This document shows positions 28,299 through 36,004 of a DNA stretch of 64,000 nt, piece by piece. Within the stretch, counting starts at the first letter, position 1, and each line of letters begins with the position of its first letter. Location of the stretch: assembly GCF_900177775.1 (NCBI RefSeq), contig NZ_FXWH01000001.1:992001-1056000 (forward strand), in the 5' to 3' direction. Position numbers and translations under genes: made by a program. The notes under the pieces were generated by a model, which made no database searches, was not told the DNA's origin, and worked only from the letters and a program-made list of their open reading frames with translations. Source of the stretch: Pseudidiomarina planktonica. Its GTDB lineage: Bacteria; Pseudomonadota; Gammaproteobacteria; Enterobacterales; Alteromonadaceae.

Positions 28299-28733
28299 AT
28301 GAAACAAGGAGCCCTATGTCGTGCGAACGGTCGAGTTATCTGGCCTGATACAAAAATACTGACAAATTATCCAAGTCGCCTGCTGGGCTTGCTCTGCTAT
28401 CGAGGAATACCAGCCCATAGTGCCTATTGGTTTCCAAAATGTCACAGTATTCATACCTACGGCATGCGGTTTTCTTTAGACGTTATTGCGTTAAACCGCG
28501 AACAGCAGATTTGTCAGGTAACGCGGAATGTGCAGCCTAATCAAGTAGTGCGAATAGCTCAGGCTGACTCGTTAATTGAGGTTAGTGCGGGCTGTTTTCA
28601 GCCGTTAGAGCGTTGGCTTGGTGAAACTTTGATTTTTATTCACAAGGATGAGTGCTATGAAAATAGGGATTCTACTGATTTGTCTAGTGATTTCTCCAGT
28701 TCTAACCGGGTGTACGAGCAAACCACCGAGTGA
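28299..28733 (+). CDS. DUF192-family protein inside the Tad-like operon
   Basis: Residues about 24-110 resemble DUF192 (COG1430): CHSIHTYGMRFSLDVIALNR matches the family's HTFGMRFPIDVVFLD-type core, and VRIAQADSLIEVSAG its end. The function of the family is unknown. There is no obvious signal peptide. The C-terminal 25 or so residues are Ser/Asp-rich and are encoded in the overlap with the next gene (77 bases), so that tail may be shaped by the other frame. Its place within the operon suggests a role tied to the pilus, which is inference. Confidence 0.7.
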   Translation: MKQGALCRANGRVIWPDTKILTNYPSRLLGLLCYRGIPAHSAYWFPKCHSIHTYGMRFSLDVIALNREQQICQVTRNVQPNQVVRIAQADSLIEVSAGCFQPLERWLGETLIFIHKDECYENRDSTDLSSDFSSSNRVYEQTTE

Positions 28734-29091
28734 CGTTTTTGATCTGCAACTAGCCGCAGCCTATAAAAGTTATCGAGACGGTGATTTAACCGTTGCGGAG
28801 GCGCGCTGGCGAAGATTAGTCAAGGTTGATCAGGCGTTAACTGAGGGATGGTGTGTGCTGGGTCATATTAGCCTTCGTCAACAACGCTATCAGGAGGCAC
28901 TAAAGCATTATCAACGCTGCCTTCAATTAAGACCTGAACAGTCTGAGATTTGGCACAACGTTGCGGTCATTCGTATCCGGCAAGCAACCGAGGCTTTGTT
29001 GTCAGGAGCTCCGTACGACACCCATAGTCAGGACAAACTATTACTTACGAAGCTGTTAAAGCTCCAACGACTGAGCGCAGGAGACTTCTAG
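28657..29091 (+). CDS. TPR lipoprotein, TadD-like
   Basis: The product from ATG 28657 is 144 residues with a lipoprotein signal (MKIGILLICLVISPVLTGC, Cys19). It contains two or three tetratricopeptide-like units, for example EARWRRLVKVDQALTEGWCV and YQEALKHYQRCLQLRPEQSE. TadD, a TPR lipoprotein, assists secretin assembly in Tad systems and is the closest match by architecture, although this one is short. ATG 28648 is an alternative start, but AAGGATGAG is better spaced for 28657. It overlaps the DUF192 gene by 77 bases. Confidence 0.75.
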   Translation: MKIGILLICLVISPVLTGCTSKPPSDVFDLQLAAAYKSYRDGDLTVAEARWRRLVKVDQALTEGWCVLGHISLRQQRYQEALKHYQRCLQLRPEQSEIWHNVAVIRIRQATEALLSGAPYDTHSQDKLLLTKLLKLQRLSAGDF

Positions 29092-30464
29092 TGCGGAGCT
29101 CTAAAGGTTTTGCACTACCTATATTCTTCACTTTGCTAGCACTGGTTAGCGGTATCATGTTGGTGTGGCAATGGCATCTTGTTAGAGACCGGCAACTAAC
29201 GACGATTGCTGAAGTTCAGGAAGTTTTTTGGTTATGGCAACAACATGTTACGGCATATTATCTTGAGCAGGGGGCTTGGCCTGAGTCGCTTGAGCCGTTG
29301 CAGCAAAGGCTGCTTAACCCGGAAGGGGGGCTGCTAAAAGAAATAGCAGGTTCAGTGGTAACTGAGGGATATCAGTTAACTATTGATAGCTTGCCGGACT
29401 ACGTTGTTGAAGCGATCGTATTGACCAACCCTTTGTTCCGCGAGTATGCGGATGGGTTAGCAATAATTACGCCGCCACCACCTGACCAGACTGCTGGTGA
29501 TTGGGTACATCTAGGTCCGGCAATCGGAACCCAGAACTTTATGGTTGAACTTAATGCTAGCGGTTATGACGTAACCGATGCCAACACTCTGTTGGCCTCT
29601 CATGTTGTAAGTGATTCAATTGCTATTCACCAGCTTACTGCAGGCGAAAGCGTGGCCCAGTCATTGAGTTTGGGGCTGGTAGAAATCAGCGAGTCAGCAT
29701 GGAACTACGGTCGTCTGGATTTGGCAAGTGATGTGAACGTTGACGGCAAACTGACGCTTGCTGATGATCTGGTTACGTCAGGCTTAATCCGCGCTAAAGA
29801 ATTATCGAGTGAGCGGGTCAACGCTGAAAATCTCCAGACTACCCATTTGACCAGCACTAACTTATTTAGCGGAAAGTTAGACGGGCAAGTAGCACAGGTA
29901 GAAAGCTCTTATGCCGATACGGGACAAGTGATTGCTGCTGATACTGAAATCGCGCAAATTGATCAGTTAGCGGCAGACCACGCCTCTATAACAAAATTGA
30001 ATGTAGCAAGGGTAGTCGCGCCGGATTATATGATTCCCGGAACGTCGCTTAATACCAATCATCAAAGAATCGAAACGCTTTATCATCAGCTTTACGACTG
30101 TATGTATAAGACATTTCATTGCATGAACTTAATTGCGCCGGTGATTAGTGCTAAATGCGGAAATTGTATTAGTGGGTTCGATCCTCAGGGCTTCAGATTA
30201 ATCATATCTTTGGATGTTGAGGGATGTCGGCTTTATTGTGAAACCAGTTGGACTCTCCCTCTAAATACTCAATCCGACTGTGAAACCCAGACCAATAGCA
30301 TTTATAAACAAGGAAGCTTTCGCTGTGAAATTAGATATTACGGATACATTGAAGGGAATGAAGTATACAAAAGTCTTGTCCGGATAAGCGTATTTCAAAC
30401 TTTAAACCCGCTTAAACGAACAACACGGGAAATTCCGGTCTTAATAAGCAAGCAGGCTTACTAA
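29091..30464 (+). CDS. PilV-like minor pilin / candidate tip adhesin
   Basis: The 457-residue protein begins MRSSKGFALPIFFTLLALVS, a prepilin-like start (Gly6 then Phe7) but without Glu at +5. Residues 35-100 (HVTAYYLEQGAWPESLEPL) resemble the N-terminal region of PilV-type minor pilins. Residues about 175-320 form short beta-like repeats such as LASDVNVDGKLTLADDL, LIRAKELSSERVNAENLQ and LTSTNLFSGKLDG, like phage tail fibres or shufflon PilV. All eight cysteines lie in residues 336-411, suggesting a disulfide-stabilised C-terminal domain. It starts at GTG 29091, overlapping the upstream TAG by one base, and is last in the operon. The adhesin role is inferred. Confidence 0.6.
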   Translation: MRSSKGFALPIFFTLLALVSGIMLVWQWHLVRDRQLTTIAEVQEVFWLWQQHVTAYYLEQGAWPESLEPLQQRLLNPEGGLLKEIAGSVVTEGYQLTIDSLPDYVVEAIVLTNPLFREYADGLAIITPPPPDQTAGDWVHLGPAIGTQNFMVELNASGYDVTDANTLLASHVVSDSIAIHQLTAGESVAQSLSLGLVEISESAWNYGRLDLASDVNVDGKLTLADDLVTSGLIRAKELSSERVNAENLQTTHLTSTNLFSGKLDGQVAQVESSYADTGQVIAADTEIAQIDQLAADHASITKLNVARVVAPDYMIPGTSLNTNHQRIETLYHQLYDCMYKTFHCMNLIAPVISAKCGNCISGFDPQGFRLIISLDVEGCRLYCETSWTLPLNTQSDCETQTNSIYKQGSFRCEIRYYGYIEGNEVYKSLVRISVFQTLNPLKRTTREIPVLISKQAY

Positions 30465-30478
30465 AGCACGTTGTGCTT
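30464..30478 (+). terminator. Weak hairpin at the end of the Tad-like operon
   Basis: AAGCAC (30464-30469) and GTGCTT (30473-30478) form a perfect 6-base stem with a 3-base loop, starting at the last base of the stop codon. The following sequence has no direct T run (CATCAGTGTCTTTTC), so intrinsic termination would be weak. Confidence 0.3.
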
Positions 30479-30515
30479 CATCAGTGTCTTTTCATTGGGT
30501 TATATCCTGAGTCAC

Positions 30516-30530
30516 TTTAGTATTACTAAA
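30516..30530. promoter_or_regulatory. Palindrome upstream of the AbiEi-like gene
   Basis: TTTAGTATTACTAAA has perfect 7-base arms around a single T and lies 85 bases before the abiEi-like ATG. AbiEi antitoxins are known to bind inverted repeats in their own promoter, so this is a candidate autoregulatory operator. A second inverted repeat, expected from the S. agalactiae system, was not found by eye. Confidence 0.4.
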
Positions 30531-30615
30531 GAATCTATTCTCGTCTTTTTTTGGCTGGCAGAAATGGACATAATGTGGGAGTATTGTGCTGTAATTGTTT
30601 CTGTTAGGAGGAAAC

Positions 30616-31263
30616 ATGCAGAGCACATTGACTAAGTCAGGAGTAGCTCAAAAAGTTCATTCTTATGTAAAACATCAGCAGTTGGGTAAACCGTTTACTA
30701 TTGGTCAACTGGCAGTCAGTAAAATGTTGAAAGATGATGAACGAGCTACAGCTTCAAAAGCATTGCAACGATTGGTGAAGGATAACAGCTTAAAACGAGC
30801 AGCCTATGGGACATATTATCGCCCGAAGGTCAGTAAATTCGGTATGTTGCCGCTCGAAGCAGGAGAACTTGTAAAAGTAATAAAGAAAACCAAAATGGCA
30901 ACTGTTGTTCCCGCTGGAGTGGAAGCTCTAAACTCATTAGGTTTGGATACACAGTTACCAATGGCTCGAAGCTACTATATCTCGGAGAGAACTAGGTCGC
31001 ATTTTAAATCCCAAGCGGTCAAGTTCGAATATAAAGAAACGCTTCAATATTTCACTAAGCGTTTTAAAGTCTCTGATAAAGAGAAACACAAGCTGGGGCT
31101 TCTGTTTTGGAGCGCTTTAACCTATTTAGACAAAAAATCATTAGAACACTACAACAGCAAGTTAGTTAAAAAGTTTTATCAAAGTTTTGATTCAAAAACA
31201 CAGCAAAAATTTATGGAGGCGTTGCCCCCGTCATTAAATTGGGCTAAGGAAGTTTTAAGTTAA
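30616..31263 (+). CDS. AbiEi-like antitoxin / transcriptional regulator (DUF6088-type)
   Basis: The 215-residue product has a winged-helix-like N-terminus (FTIGQLAVSKMLKDDERATASKALQRLV, abridged here as residues about 30-60) followed by LKRAAYGTYYRPKVSKFG. Its middle TVVPAGVEALNSLGLDTQLP is typical of DUF6088/AbiEi proteins. In AbiE systems this protein represses the operon and antagonises the nucleotidyltransferase toxin. AGGAGG at 30606-30611 fixes the start at ATG 30616. It lies 11 bases before the toxin gene. The pair is visibly more AT-rich than its flanks. Confidence 0.75.
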   Translation: MQSTLTKSGVAQKVHSYVKHQQLGKPFTIGQLAVSKMLKDDERATASKALQRLVKDNSLKRAAYGTYYRPKVSKFGMLPLEAGELVKVIKKTKMATVVPAGVEALNSLGLDTQLPMARSYYISERTRSHFKSQAVKFEYKETLQYFTKRFKVSDKEKHKLGLLFWSALTYLDKKSLEHYNSKLVKKFYQSFDSKTQQKFMEALPPSLNWAKEVLS

Positions 31264-31274
31264 GGACAACTACA

Positions 31275-32303
31275 ATGAATCAGTTTCTGCAACTGAAGGA
31301 TTCAGAACGCAGGGAGGCTTTTTTAGCCGCAGAAGAGAACTATGACCAAAAATCGCAAGCTTACATTATAGAAAAGGATTTCTGGGTAACTGCTGTGCTA
31401 GAGATTTTGTACACTAAAGTCGCTCCGAAATTATCGGGAATTTGTGAACAACCTTTTATTTTTAAAGGTGGAACCTCGCTTTCAAAGTGTTTCAATCTAA
31501 TCGACCGAATGTCTGAAGATATAGATTTGTCATTATCTTTAAAGTTATTGAATAAGAATGAGGTAACTCGCCACGTTACTGCAGGACGCAATTATCATCA
31601 TCGAATTGCAAAAGAAATAGATGCTGCGGCAGAGATCTTTGTTGAAAAAACACTTCTTCAGCCTCTTAAAAAACACCTTGAAGAGCTTGATGAAAGAATT
31701 GAAGTATATATTGAAGATTGTGAACCATTAAATATTAGTATCCAGTATCCTTCGTTATTTGATGACAGTGAAATTAAATCTGTTCAACCTCGTGTCTTAA
31801 TTGAGACCGGCGGAAGGTCTCAGAATGTTCCGGTAGTAAATGTGTCCATAACGCATATTCTTGGTAGTGTAATTCCTCAGCTAGCAGATCAGGACTTTGA
31901 AGTTATAGCTTTAGCACCAGAACGAACAATTCTAGAGAAAATGTTTGGAGTACATACAAATCTGACACAGGAAAAGCTACTGCCAAAGTATGCCAGACAC
32001 CTTTATGACATCGTTAAGTTAAATGAAGAAAACAGAAGTTGGTGTACGAACAAGGAGTTATTTTTATCTCATGTAGAGTTTTCGGATCTTAACTATAAGA
32101 CGCATCAAGATTCCTGTGATACGGCTCGAACGGGTCCAATTAAACTCAGCCCGAATTCAGAAAAAATGGTAAAGCATTACAGTACCGATTGGGAAAGCAT
32201 GGCGGATATGTTTCCTTATTCGGTGCTTCCTTACACATTTGATGAACTTATTGCTCGCATAAAGGTAATAGAAGAATCTGTTAATGATGCTTTCTATTCT
32301 TGA
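31275..32303 (+). CDS. AbiEii-type nucleotidyltransferase toxin
   Basis: The 342-residue protein carries the four conserved AbiEii motifs. They are FKGGTSLSKCF near residues 63-73 (the GS-like nucleotidyltransferase loop), SEDIDLSL near 79-86 (catalytic Asp pair), PERTILEKMF near 217, and ARHLYDIVKL near 240. Such enzymes are type IV toxin-antitoxin toxins that block growth, in characterised relatives by modifying tRNA, and can abort phage infection. The gene follows the AbiEi-like antitoxin by 11 bases with AAGGA before ATG 31275. A sample of 60 bases at 31681-31740 has 15 G or C, against 33 in 60 at 36301-36360, suggesting foreign origin. Confidence 0.85.
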   Translation: MNQFLQLKDSERREAFLAAEENYDQKSQAYIIEKDFWVTAVLEILYTKVAPKLSGICEQPFIFKGGTSLSKCFNLIDRMSEDIDLSLSLKLLNKNEVTRHVTAGRNYHHRIAKEIDAAAEIFVEKTLLQPLKKHLEELDERIEVYIEDCEPLNISIQYPSLFDDSEIKSVQPRVLIETGGRSQNVPVVNVSITHILGSVIPQLADQDFEVIALAPERTILEKMFGVHTNLTQEKLLPKYARHLYDIVKLNEENRSWCTNKELFLSHVEFSDLNYKTHQDSCDTARTGPIKLSPNSEKMVKHYSTDWESMADMFPYSVLPYTFDELIARIKVIEESVNDAFYS

Positions 32304-32393
32304 GGGTATAAGGTGCCTAGCGGTGTCCAGCTAATTTAAAATCTACAAGTGGCTGGATTGCCAGTAAAGTACTAGATTAGAATCACGATATTA

Positions 32394-32873
32394 CTAACGG
32401 ACGTTTTGCTTCATCACCCGCGCTTTGTCGCGCTGCCAGTCACGTTCTTTTACGGTGTCGCGCTTGTCGTGGGTTTTCTTACCTTTGGCAAGGTAAATTT
32501 CCAGCTTCACCAGATGCTTCTTCCAGTACATAGCTGTGGCTACTACCGCGTAGCCTTCGCGCTCGGTCGCGCCTATTAGTTTGTCTATTTCGCGCTGTTT
32601 CAATAACAGTTTGCGGGTACGGTCGGGGTCGCATACCACGTGGCTTGAGGCCGACAGTAGGGGCTGTATTTGCGAGCCAATAAGAAAGGCTTCGCCGTTT
32701 TTCAGCACTACGTAGCTGTCGCGAATATTCACTTTGCCTTCGCGAATACTTTTTACTTCCCAACCTTGCAGGGCTACGCCCGCTTCAAACTTGGTTTCAA
32801 GGAAGTATTCGTGGCGCGCTCTTTTATTGAGTGCAATAGTACCGGAGGCTGCTTTTGACTTTGTTTTGCTCAT
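32394..32873 (-). CDS. smpB: SsrA-binding protein SmpB
   Basis: SmpB binds tmRNA and delivers it to stalled ribosomes for trans-translation. The product from ATG complementary to 32871-32873 ([20 protein letters not shown]) is 159 residues, matching E. coli. [22 protein letters not shown] lies near 20-40 (abridged), [15 protein letters not shown] near 80, and the basic tail [16 protein letters not shown] near the end. An earlier in-frame ATG at 32891 would add six residues. There is no clear Shine-Dalgarno sequence before either. No ssrA gene is visible next to it. Confidence 0.96.
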   Translation of the reverse strand: MSKTKSKAASGTIALNKRARHEYFLETKFEAGVALQGWEVKSIREGKVNIRDSYVVLKNGEAFLIGSQIQPLLSASSHVVCDPDRTRKLLLKQREIDKLIGATEREGYAVVATAMYWKKHLVKLEIYLAKGKKTHDKRDTVKERDWQRDKARVMKQNVR

Positions 32874-32876
32874 GGC

Positions 32877-32889
32877 GCGTATTATACGC
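32877..32889 (-). promoter_or_regulatory. Palindromic -10-like box next to the smpB start
   Basis: GCGTATTATACGC has perfect 6-base arms around one T, and its minus-strand reading contains the exact consensus TATAAT (complement of 32881-32886). The box ends only seven bases before the smpB ATG, so transcription from it would give a nearly leaderless mRNA. It may instead be coincidental or coding if the ATG at 32891 is used. Confidence 0.3.
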
Positions 32890-32916
32890 ATACATTCGTA
32901 AAATAAAATTGCTGAA

Positions 32917-32945
32917 TTAACAATTGCCGCTAGTTACGCTATCAT
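32917..32945 (+). promoter_or_regulatory. Candidate sigma-70 promoter for ratA-rnfH-sixA
   Basis: TTAACA (32917-32922) and TATCAT (32940-32945) are separated by exactly 17 bases, each one base off consensus. They lie 49 bases upstream of ratA, in the divergent gap with smpB. Confidence 0.55.
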
Positions 32946-32993
32946 TCGCAGAATTTTTCGGCAGTTGGTCGTTAACAAAATACAGGAGACGTC

Positions 32994-33467
32994 ATGGCAA
33001 GTATCGAACGTAGTGCGTTGGTATCTTTCAGTTGCCAGCAGATGTTTGATTTGGTCAATGACATTGAAGCCTACCCGCAGTTTGTGCCGGGTTGTGTGGG
33101 TGCCACTATACTTGAGCAGTCGGCGGAGCATAAAGTGGCGAAGCTGGATATCAGCAAGGCTGGTATTGGGAAGTCATTTACTACCCGCAATACGCTGCAT
33201 GCACCCGAGCGCATTGATATGGAACTGGTAGACGGGCCCTTTAAGCGGCTCTCTGGTGGCTGGCATTTCCAGCCGCTAAGTGAGAATGCCTGCAAAATTG
33301 TTTTCAAACTGGATTTTGAATTCTCCAATCGGCTACTTAGCATGGCGTTTGGTCGCATTTTCCATGAAATTACCTCGCGTATGGTAGATGCTTTCGCCAA
33401 GCGCGCGCAGCAGGTGTATGGTGATGCCTCGAATGGCAACAACAGCGGCAATGCGAGTTCTCATTAA
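32994..33467 (+). CDS. ratA: Ribosome association toxin RatA / polyketide cyclase-like START protein
   Basis: RatA (YfjG) is a START-fold protein; in E. coli it was reported to hinder association of ribosomal subunits, and related proteins bind coenzyme Q. The 157-residue product reads SALVSFSCQQMFDLVNDIEAYPQFVPGCVGA near the start (abridged), the family hallmark, with FKLDFEFSNRLLSMAFG near 108. ATG 32994 follows AGGAG at 32984-32988. It sits next to smpB and overlaps rnfH by one base, the conserved smpB/ratA-rnfH arrangement. Confidence 0.92.
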   Translation: MASIERSALVSFSCQQMFDLVNDIEAYPQFVPGCVGATILEQSAEHKVAKLDISKAGIGKSFTTRNTLHAPERIDMELVDGPFKRLSGGWHFQPLSENACKIVFKLDFEFSNRLLSMAFGRIFHEITSRMVDAFAKRAQQVYGDASNGNNSGNASSH

Positions 33468-33862
33468 TGGCTACTAATACCGTGCCAAGCATGATTCAGG
33501 TAGAAGTGGCTTATGCCACACCCGAGCAACAAAAAATTATTGTGGTGCGAGTGCCTGCCGGTGCCACTGTGCATGATTGCATTGTGCGCTCTAATATTAC
33601 CGAGTTTTTTGCCGATATTGATCTGGACCAGCAGAAGGTTGGTATTTGGAGTAAGGCGTGTAAGCTGGACACAACCCCACGCGATGGTGACCGAATTGAG
33701 ATTTATCGGCCGTTAACGGCTGACCCGAAAGAAGTTCGCCGCCGCCGTGCAGAGCAGGCAAAAGACGAAGGCCGGGCGGACAAAGTAACCGGCGGCCGTA
33801 ACCGTCGCAAAGCTGAAGCCAGCGACACTGATGAAAGTAACCAGGATGAGAGGTCGGAATGA
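33467..33862 (+). CDS. rnfH: RnfH family protein (UPF0125)
   Basis: RnfH/YfjF is a small ubiquitin-like (beta-grasp) protein; together with RatA it is sometimes described as a toxin-antitoxin pair, although this is weakly supported. The core is MIQVEVAYATPEQQKIIVV to DRIEIYRPLTADPKEVRRRR (about residues 9-92). The tail after residue 95 is charged and longer than in E. coli. ATG 33467 overlaps the ratA stop by one base, and the 3' end overlaps sixA by four bases. Confidence 0.9.
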   Translation: MATNTVPSMIQVEVAYATPEQQKIIVVRVPAGATVHDCIVRSNITEFFADIDLDQQKVGIWSKACKLDTTPRDGDRIEIYRPLTADPKEVRRRRAEQAKDEGRADKVTGGRNRRKAEASDTDESNQDERSE

Positions 33863-34356
33863 AGCTGTATATAATGCGTCACGGTGATGCAAGTGCGGCA
33901 CAACCTGGTCAAAAAGATGCTGACAGAATTTTAAGCGCCGAGGGCGAACGCGAAGTGCTAACCAATGCTAAGTGGTTAGCCGAAAGCGTTCAGAATCAGG
34001 CGTTGGATTTAGTTATTTCCAGCCCTTACGCACGTGCTCGTAATACTGCCACCATAGTGCATTCGGTATTGGCAAGTGATACGCAGGAACTCTGTAACGA
34101 TGTAACGCCCGACGGCGTGCCTGAGCAATTTATTAGCTACTTGCAAGCCATTGTGAGCCATCACGATATTGATGCGGCTGATGGTCGCGTGCTGGTGGTG
34201 TCGCACATGCCATTTGTGAGTTACCTGGTGGCCGAGTTAGACCACCGCGTGCAACCGCCGATATTTCCTACCGCAGGCATTGCTGAAATTGACTTTGATG
34301 TGCACTCAGGCAAGGGCAAGCTGAATAACCTGATTATTGCCGATCACTGTGTTTAG
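33859..34356 (+). CDS. sixA: Phosphohistidine phosphatase SixA
   Basis: SixA removes phosphate from phosphohistidine proteins; E. coli SixA acts on ArcB and on the nitrogen phosphotransferase protein NPr. The 165-residue product opens MKLYIMRHGDA with the catalytic RHG motif, and has SSPYARARNTA near residue 54 and VVSHMPFVSYL near 113. The start overlaps rnfH as ATGA. It converges on smrB with a three-base gap containing part of the palindrome GGTTTAAACC. Confidence 0.93.
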   Translation: MKLYIMRHGDASAAQPGQKDADRILSAEGEREVLTNAKWLAESVQNQALDLVISSPYARARNTATIVHSVLASDTQELCNDVTPDGVPEQFISYLQAIVSHHDIDAADGRVLVVSHMPFVSYLVAELDHRVQPPIFPTAGIAEIDFDVHSGKGKLNNLIIADHCV

Positions 34357-34359
34357 GGT

Positions 34360-34941
34360 TTAAACCGTAACTTTCAGTAATACCAGAATAGCCGCATCGC
34401 CACCCCATTCACGCGGTGCCTGATGAAAAGCCCGCACCAGCGGGTGCTGTACTAACCAATGCGGTATACGCTGCTTCAATACGCCTTCACCAAATCCATG
34501 CATAATGCAGCAGCAGTCTATTTGCTCGCGTTCACAGGTTTTTAGCATAGCGGCCAGTTCGCGCTTAGCATTCAGTTGCGTAAATCCGTGTAAATCCAAT
34601 AATACTTCCGGGGCAAAGTCGCCACGGCGTAGTTGCTTGGCTAAATAGCTGTTCTCGCCTTCGGCCACATACTTCAATGGCACCGGCAAATTCGCTTCAA
34701 AAGTATCGGAAAAATAAAAGCCGGCTTCGCGACTGGCATTCACCGTGTCTTTTATCGAATTGGTCTGACGCTTCTTGAGCTGGGGTTTGGGCGGCGGTAC
34801 GGTGTCGTTATGAATACGTTTAGTCACCTGTGCTTGTTGACGAAACAAGGTTGCATCATCAACTTCCGGCGCTGGCTGTTCGGCTTGCGATTTGGAACTT
34901 GCGGCTAATTTCAGTTCCTTTTTGATTTCCCGCCAGGACAT
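34360..34941 (-). CDS. smrB: Smr-domain endonuclease SmrB
   Basis: SmrB cleaves mRNA at collided ribosomes in E. coli. The 193-residue product has a Lys-rich N-terminal extension and a C-terminal Smr domain with VLLDLHGFTQLNAKREL near 113-130 and IMHGFGEGVLKQRIPHWL near 145-165. These are the LDLHG and HGxG motifs of the family. It is divergent from prmB, as in E. coli (yfcN-yfcB). Confidence 0.92.
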   Translation of the reverse strand: MSWREIKKELKLAASSKSQAEQPAPEVDDATLFRQQAQVTKRIHNDTVPPPKPQLKKRQTNSIKDTVNASREAGFYFSDTFEANLPVPLKYVAEGENSYLAKQLRRGDFAPEVLLDLHGFTQLNAKRELAAMLKTCEREQIDCCCIMHGFGEGVLKQRIPHWLVQHPLVRAFHQAPREWGGDAAILVLLKVTV

Positions 34942-35042
34942 AGGTGCAATTCGTGATTATCGGTGGGGTTTGGGGTATCTTATGCAACTACAGGTTTGCA
35001 AGCAACTATCTACCCAAGTTACCGAGAGTAAAGGAGACCGCA

Positions 35043-35969
35043 TTGACGGCACCGCTTACCACCAGTTTTGATGACGCTGTGGCAGATTTGCGCAGTGTGG
35101 AAGACATGCTGCGCTTTTGTGTGAGCGCTTTACAGCAAGCGGAAGTGTTCTATGGGCACGGCACTGACAACGCGCTCGACGAAGCACGAGTGTTAGTGAG
35201 TCATGCGCTGTCGCTGGACTACGCGCAGTTAAAAGCTTTCCGTGCCAGCAGGCTCACCCGCAGTGAGCGACAAACCATTATGGCGTTGTTGGCTGAGCGC
35301 ATTGAAAGCCGCAAGCCAGCGGCTTACATAACCAATCAGGCCTGGTTCTGCCAGTTGCCGTTTTATGTAGATGACCGGGTGCTAGTGCCACGTTCGCCTA
35401 TTGGTGAACTCATTGAGAAACAATTTACCCCTTGGCTGCACAGCTCACCAGAGCGCATTCTAGATTTATGTACTGGCAGCGGTTGTATTGCCATTGCTTG
35501 TGCTTATGCCTTCCCCGATGCCGAGGTAGACGCGCTGGATATTTCCGCCGATGCGTTAGCTGTGGCTGAATACAATGTTAGCCAACATGACTTGGAAGAC
35601 CGCGTATTCCCCATGCAGTCAGACCTGTACAGCACTATTGAAGGCGTAAAATACGATCTGATTGTAACCAATCCGCCGTATGTAGATGCCGAAGACATGG
35701 CTGATCTGCCCGACGAATTCCGCCACGAGCCTGAGCTAGGCTTAGCTGCTGGTGACGATGGTCTGGACTTGGTGCGAACCATTTTGCGGGAAGCACCGGA
35801 GCATTTAACCGAGCAGGGCATACTGATTTGTGAAGTGGGTAACTCCATGCTGGCGCTGGCCGAAACCTTTCCAGAAGTGCCCTTTACCTGGCTGGAATTC
35901 GAACGTGGTGGCGACGGCGTATTTTTGCTGAGCTACCAGGATTTAGTAACCCATCACGACCTGTTTTAA
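35043..35969 (+). CDS. prmB: Ribosomal protein uL3 glutamine N5-methyltransferase
   Basis: PrmB methylates Gln150 of ribosomal protein uL3. The start is set at TTG 35043, six bases after AGGAG (35032-35036). It gives MTAPLTTSFDDAVADLRSVE and 308 residues, close to the 310 of E. coli; an open frame extends to 34944 but lacks a better signal. RILDLCTGSGCIAIACAYAF lies near 138-157 and the catalytic VTNPPYVDAEDM near 205. It is distinct from prmC at 7419 by its neighbours, smrB and aroC. Confidence 0.94.
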   Translation: MTAPLTTSFDDAVADLRSVEDMLRFCVSALQQAEVFYGHGTDNALDEARVLVSHALSLDYAQLKAFRASRLTRSERQTIMALLAERIESRKPAAYITNQAWFCQLPFYVDDRVLVPRSPIGELIEKQFTPWLHSSPERILDLCTGSGCIAIACAYAFPDAEVDALDISADALAVAEYNVSQHDLEDRVFPMQSDLYSTIEGVKYDLIVTNPPYVDAEDMADLPDEFRHEPELGLAAGDDGLDLVRTILREAPEHLTEQGILICEVGNSMLALAETFPEVPFTWLEFERGGDGVFLLSYQDLVTHHDLF

Positions 35970-36004
35970 GCGTACTAACTGTCTAATTGAGCTGAGGAAG
36001 GCAC

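Noticed and set aside
29091-30464. Shufflon (invertible C-terminal segments) at the PilV-like gene
   Set aside because: No inverted repeat copies of the 3' end and no recombinase gene are found downstream.
30564-30635. A 23-codon open frame overlapping the abiEi start, possible leader peptide
   Set aside because: No Shine-Dalgarno sequence precedes its ATG, and such short frames arise by chance in this sequence.
32304-32393. Possible ssrA (tmRNA) gene or attachment site next to smpB
   Set aside because: Neither the tRNA-like ends nor a tag-peptide frame is present, and no direct repeats flank the AbiE pair.
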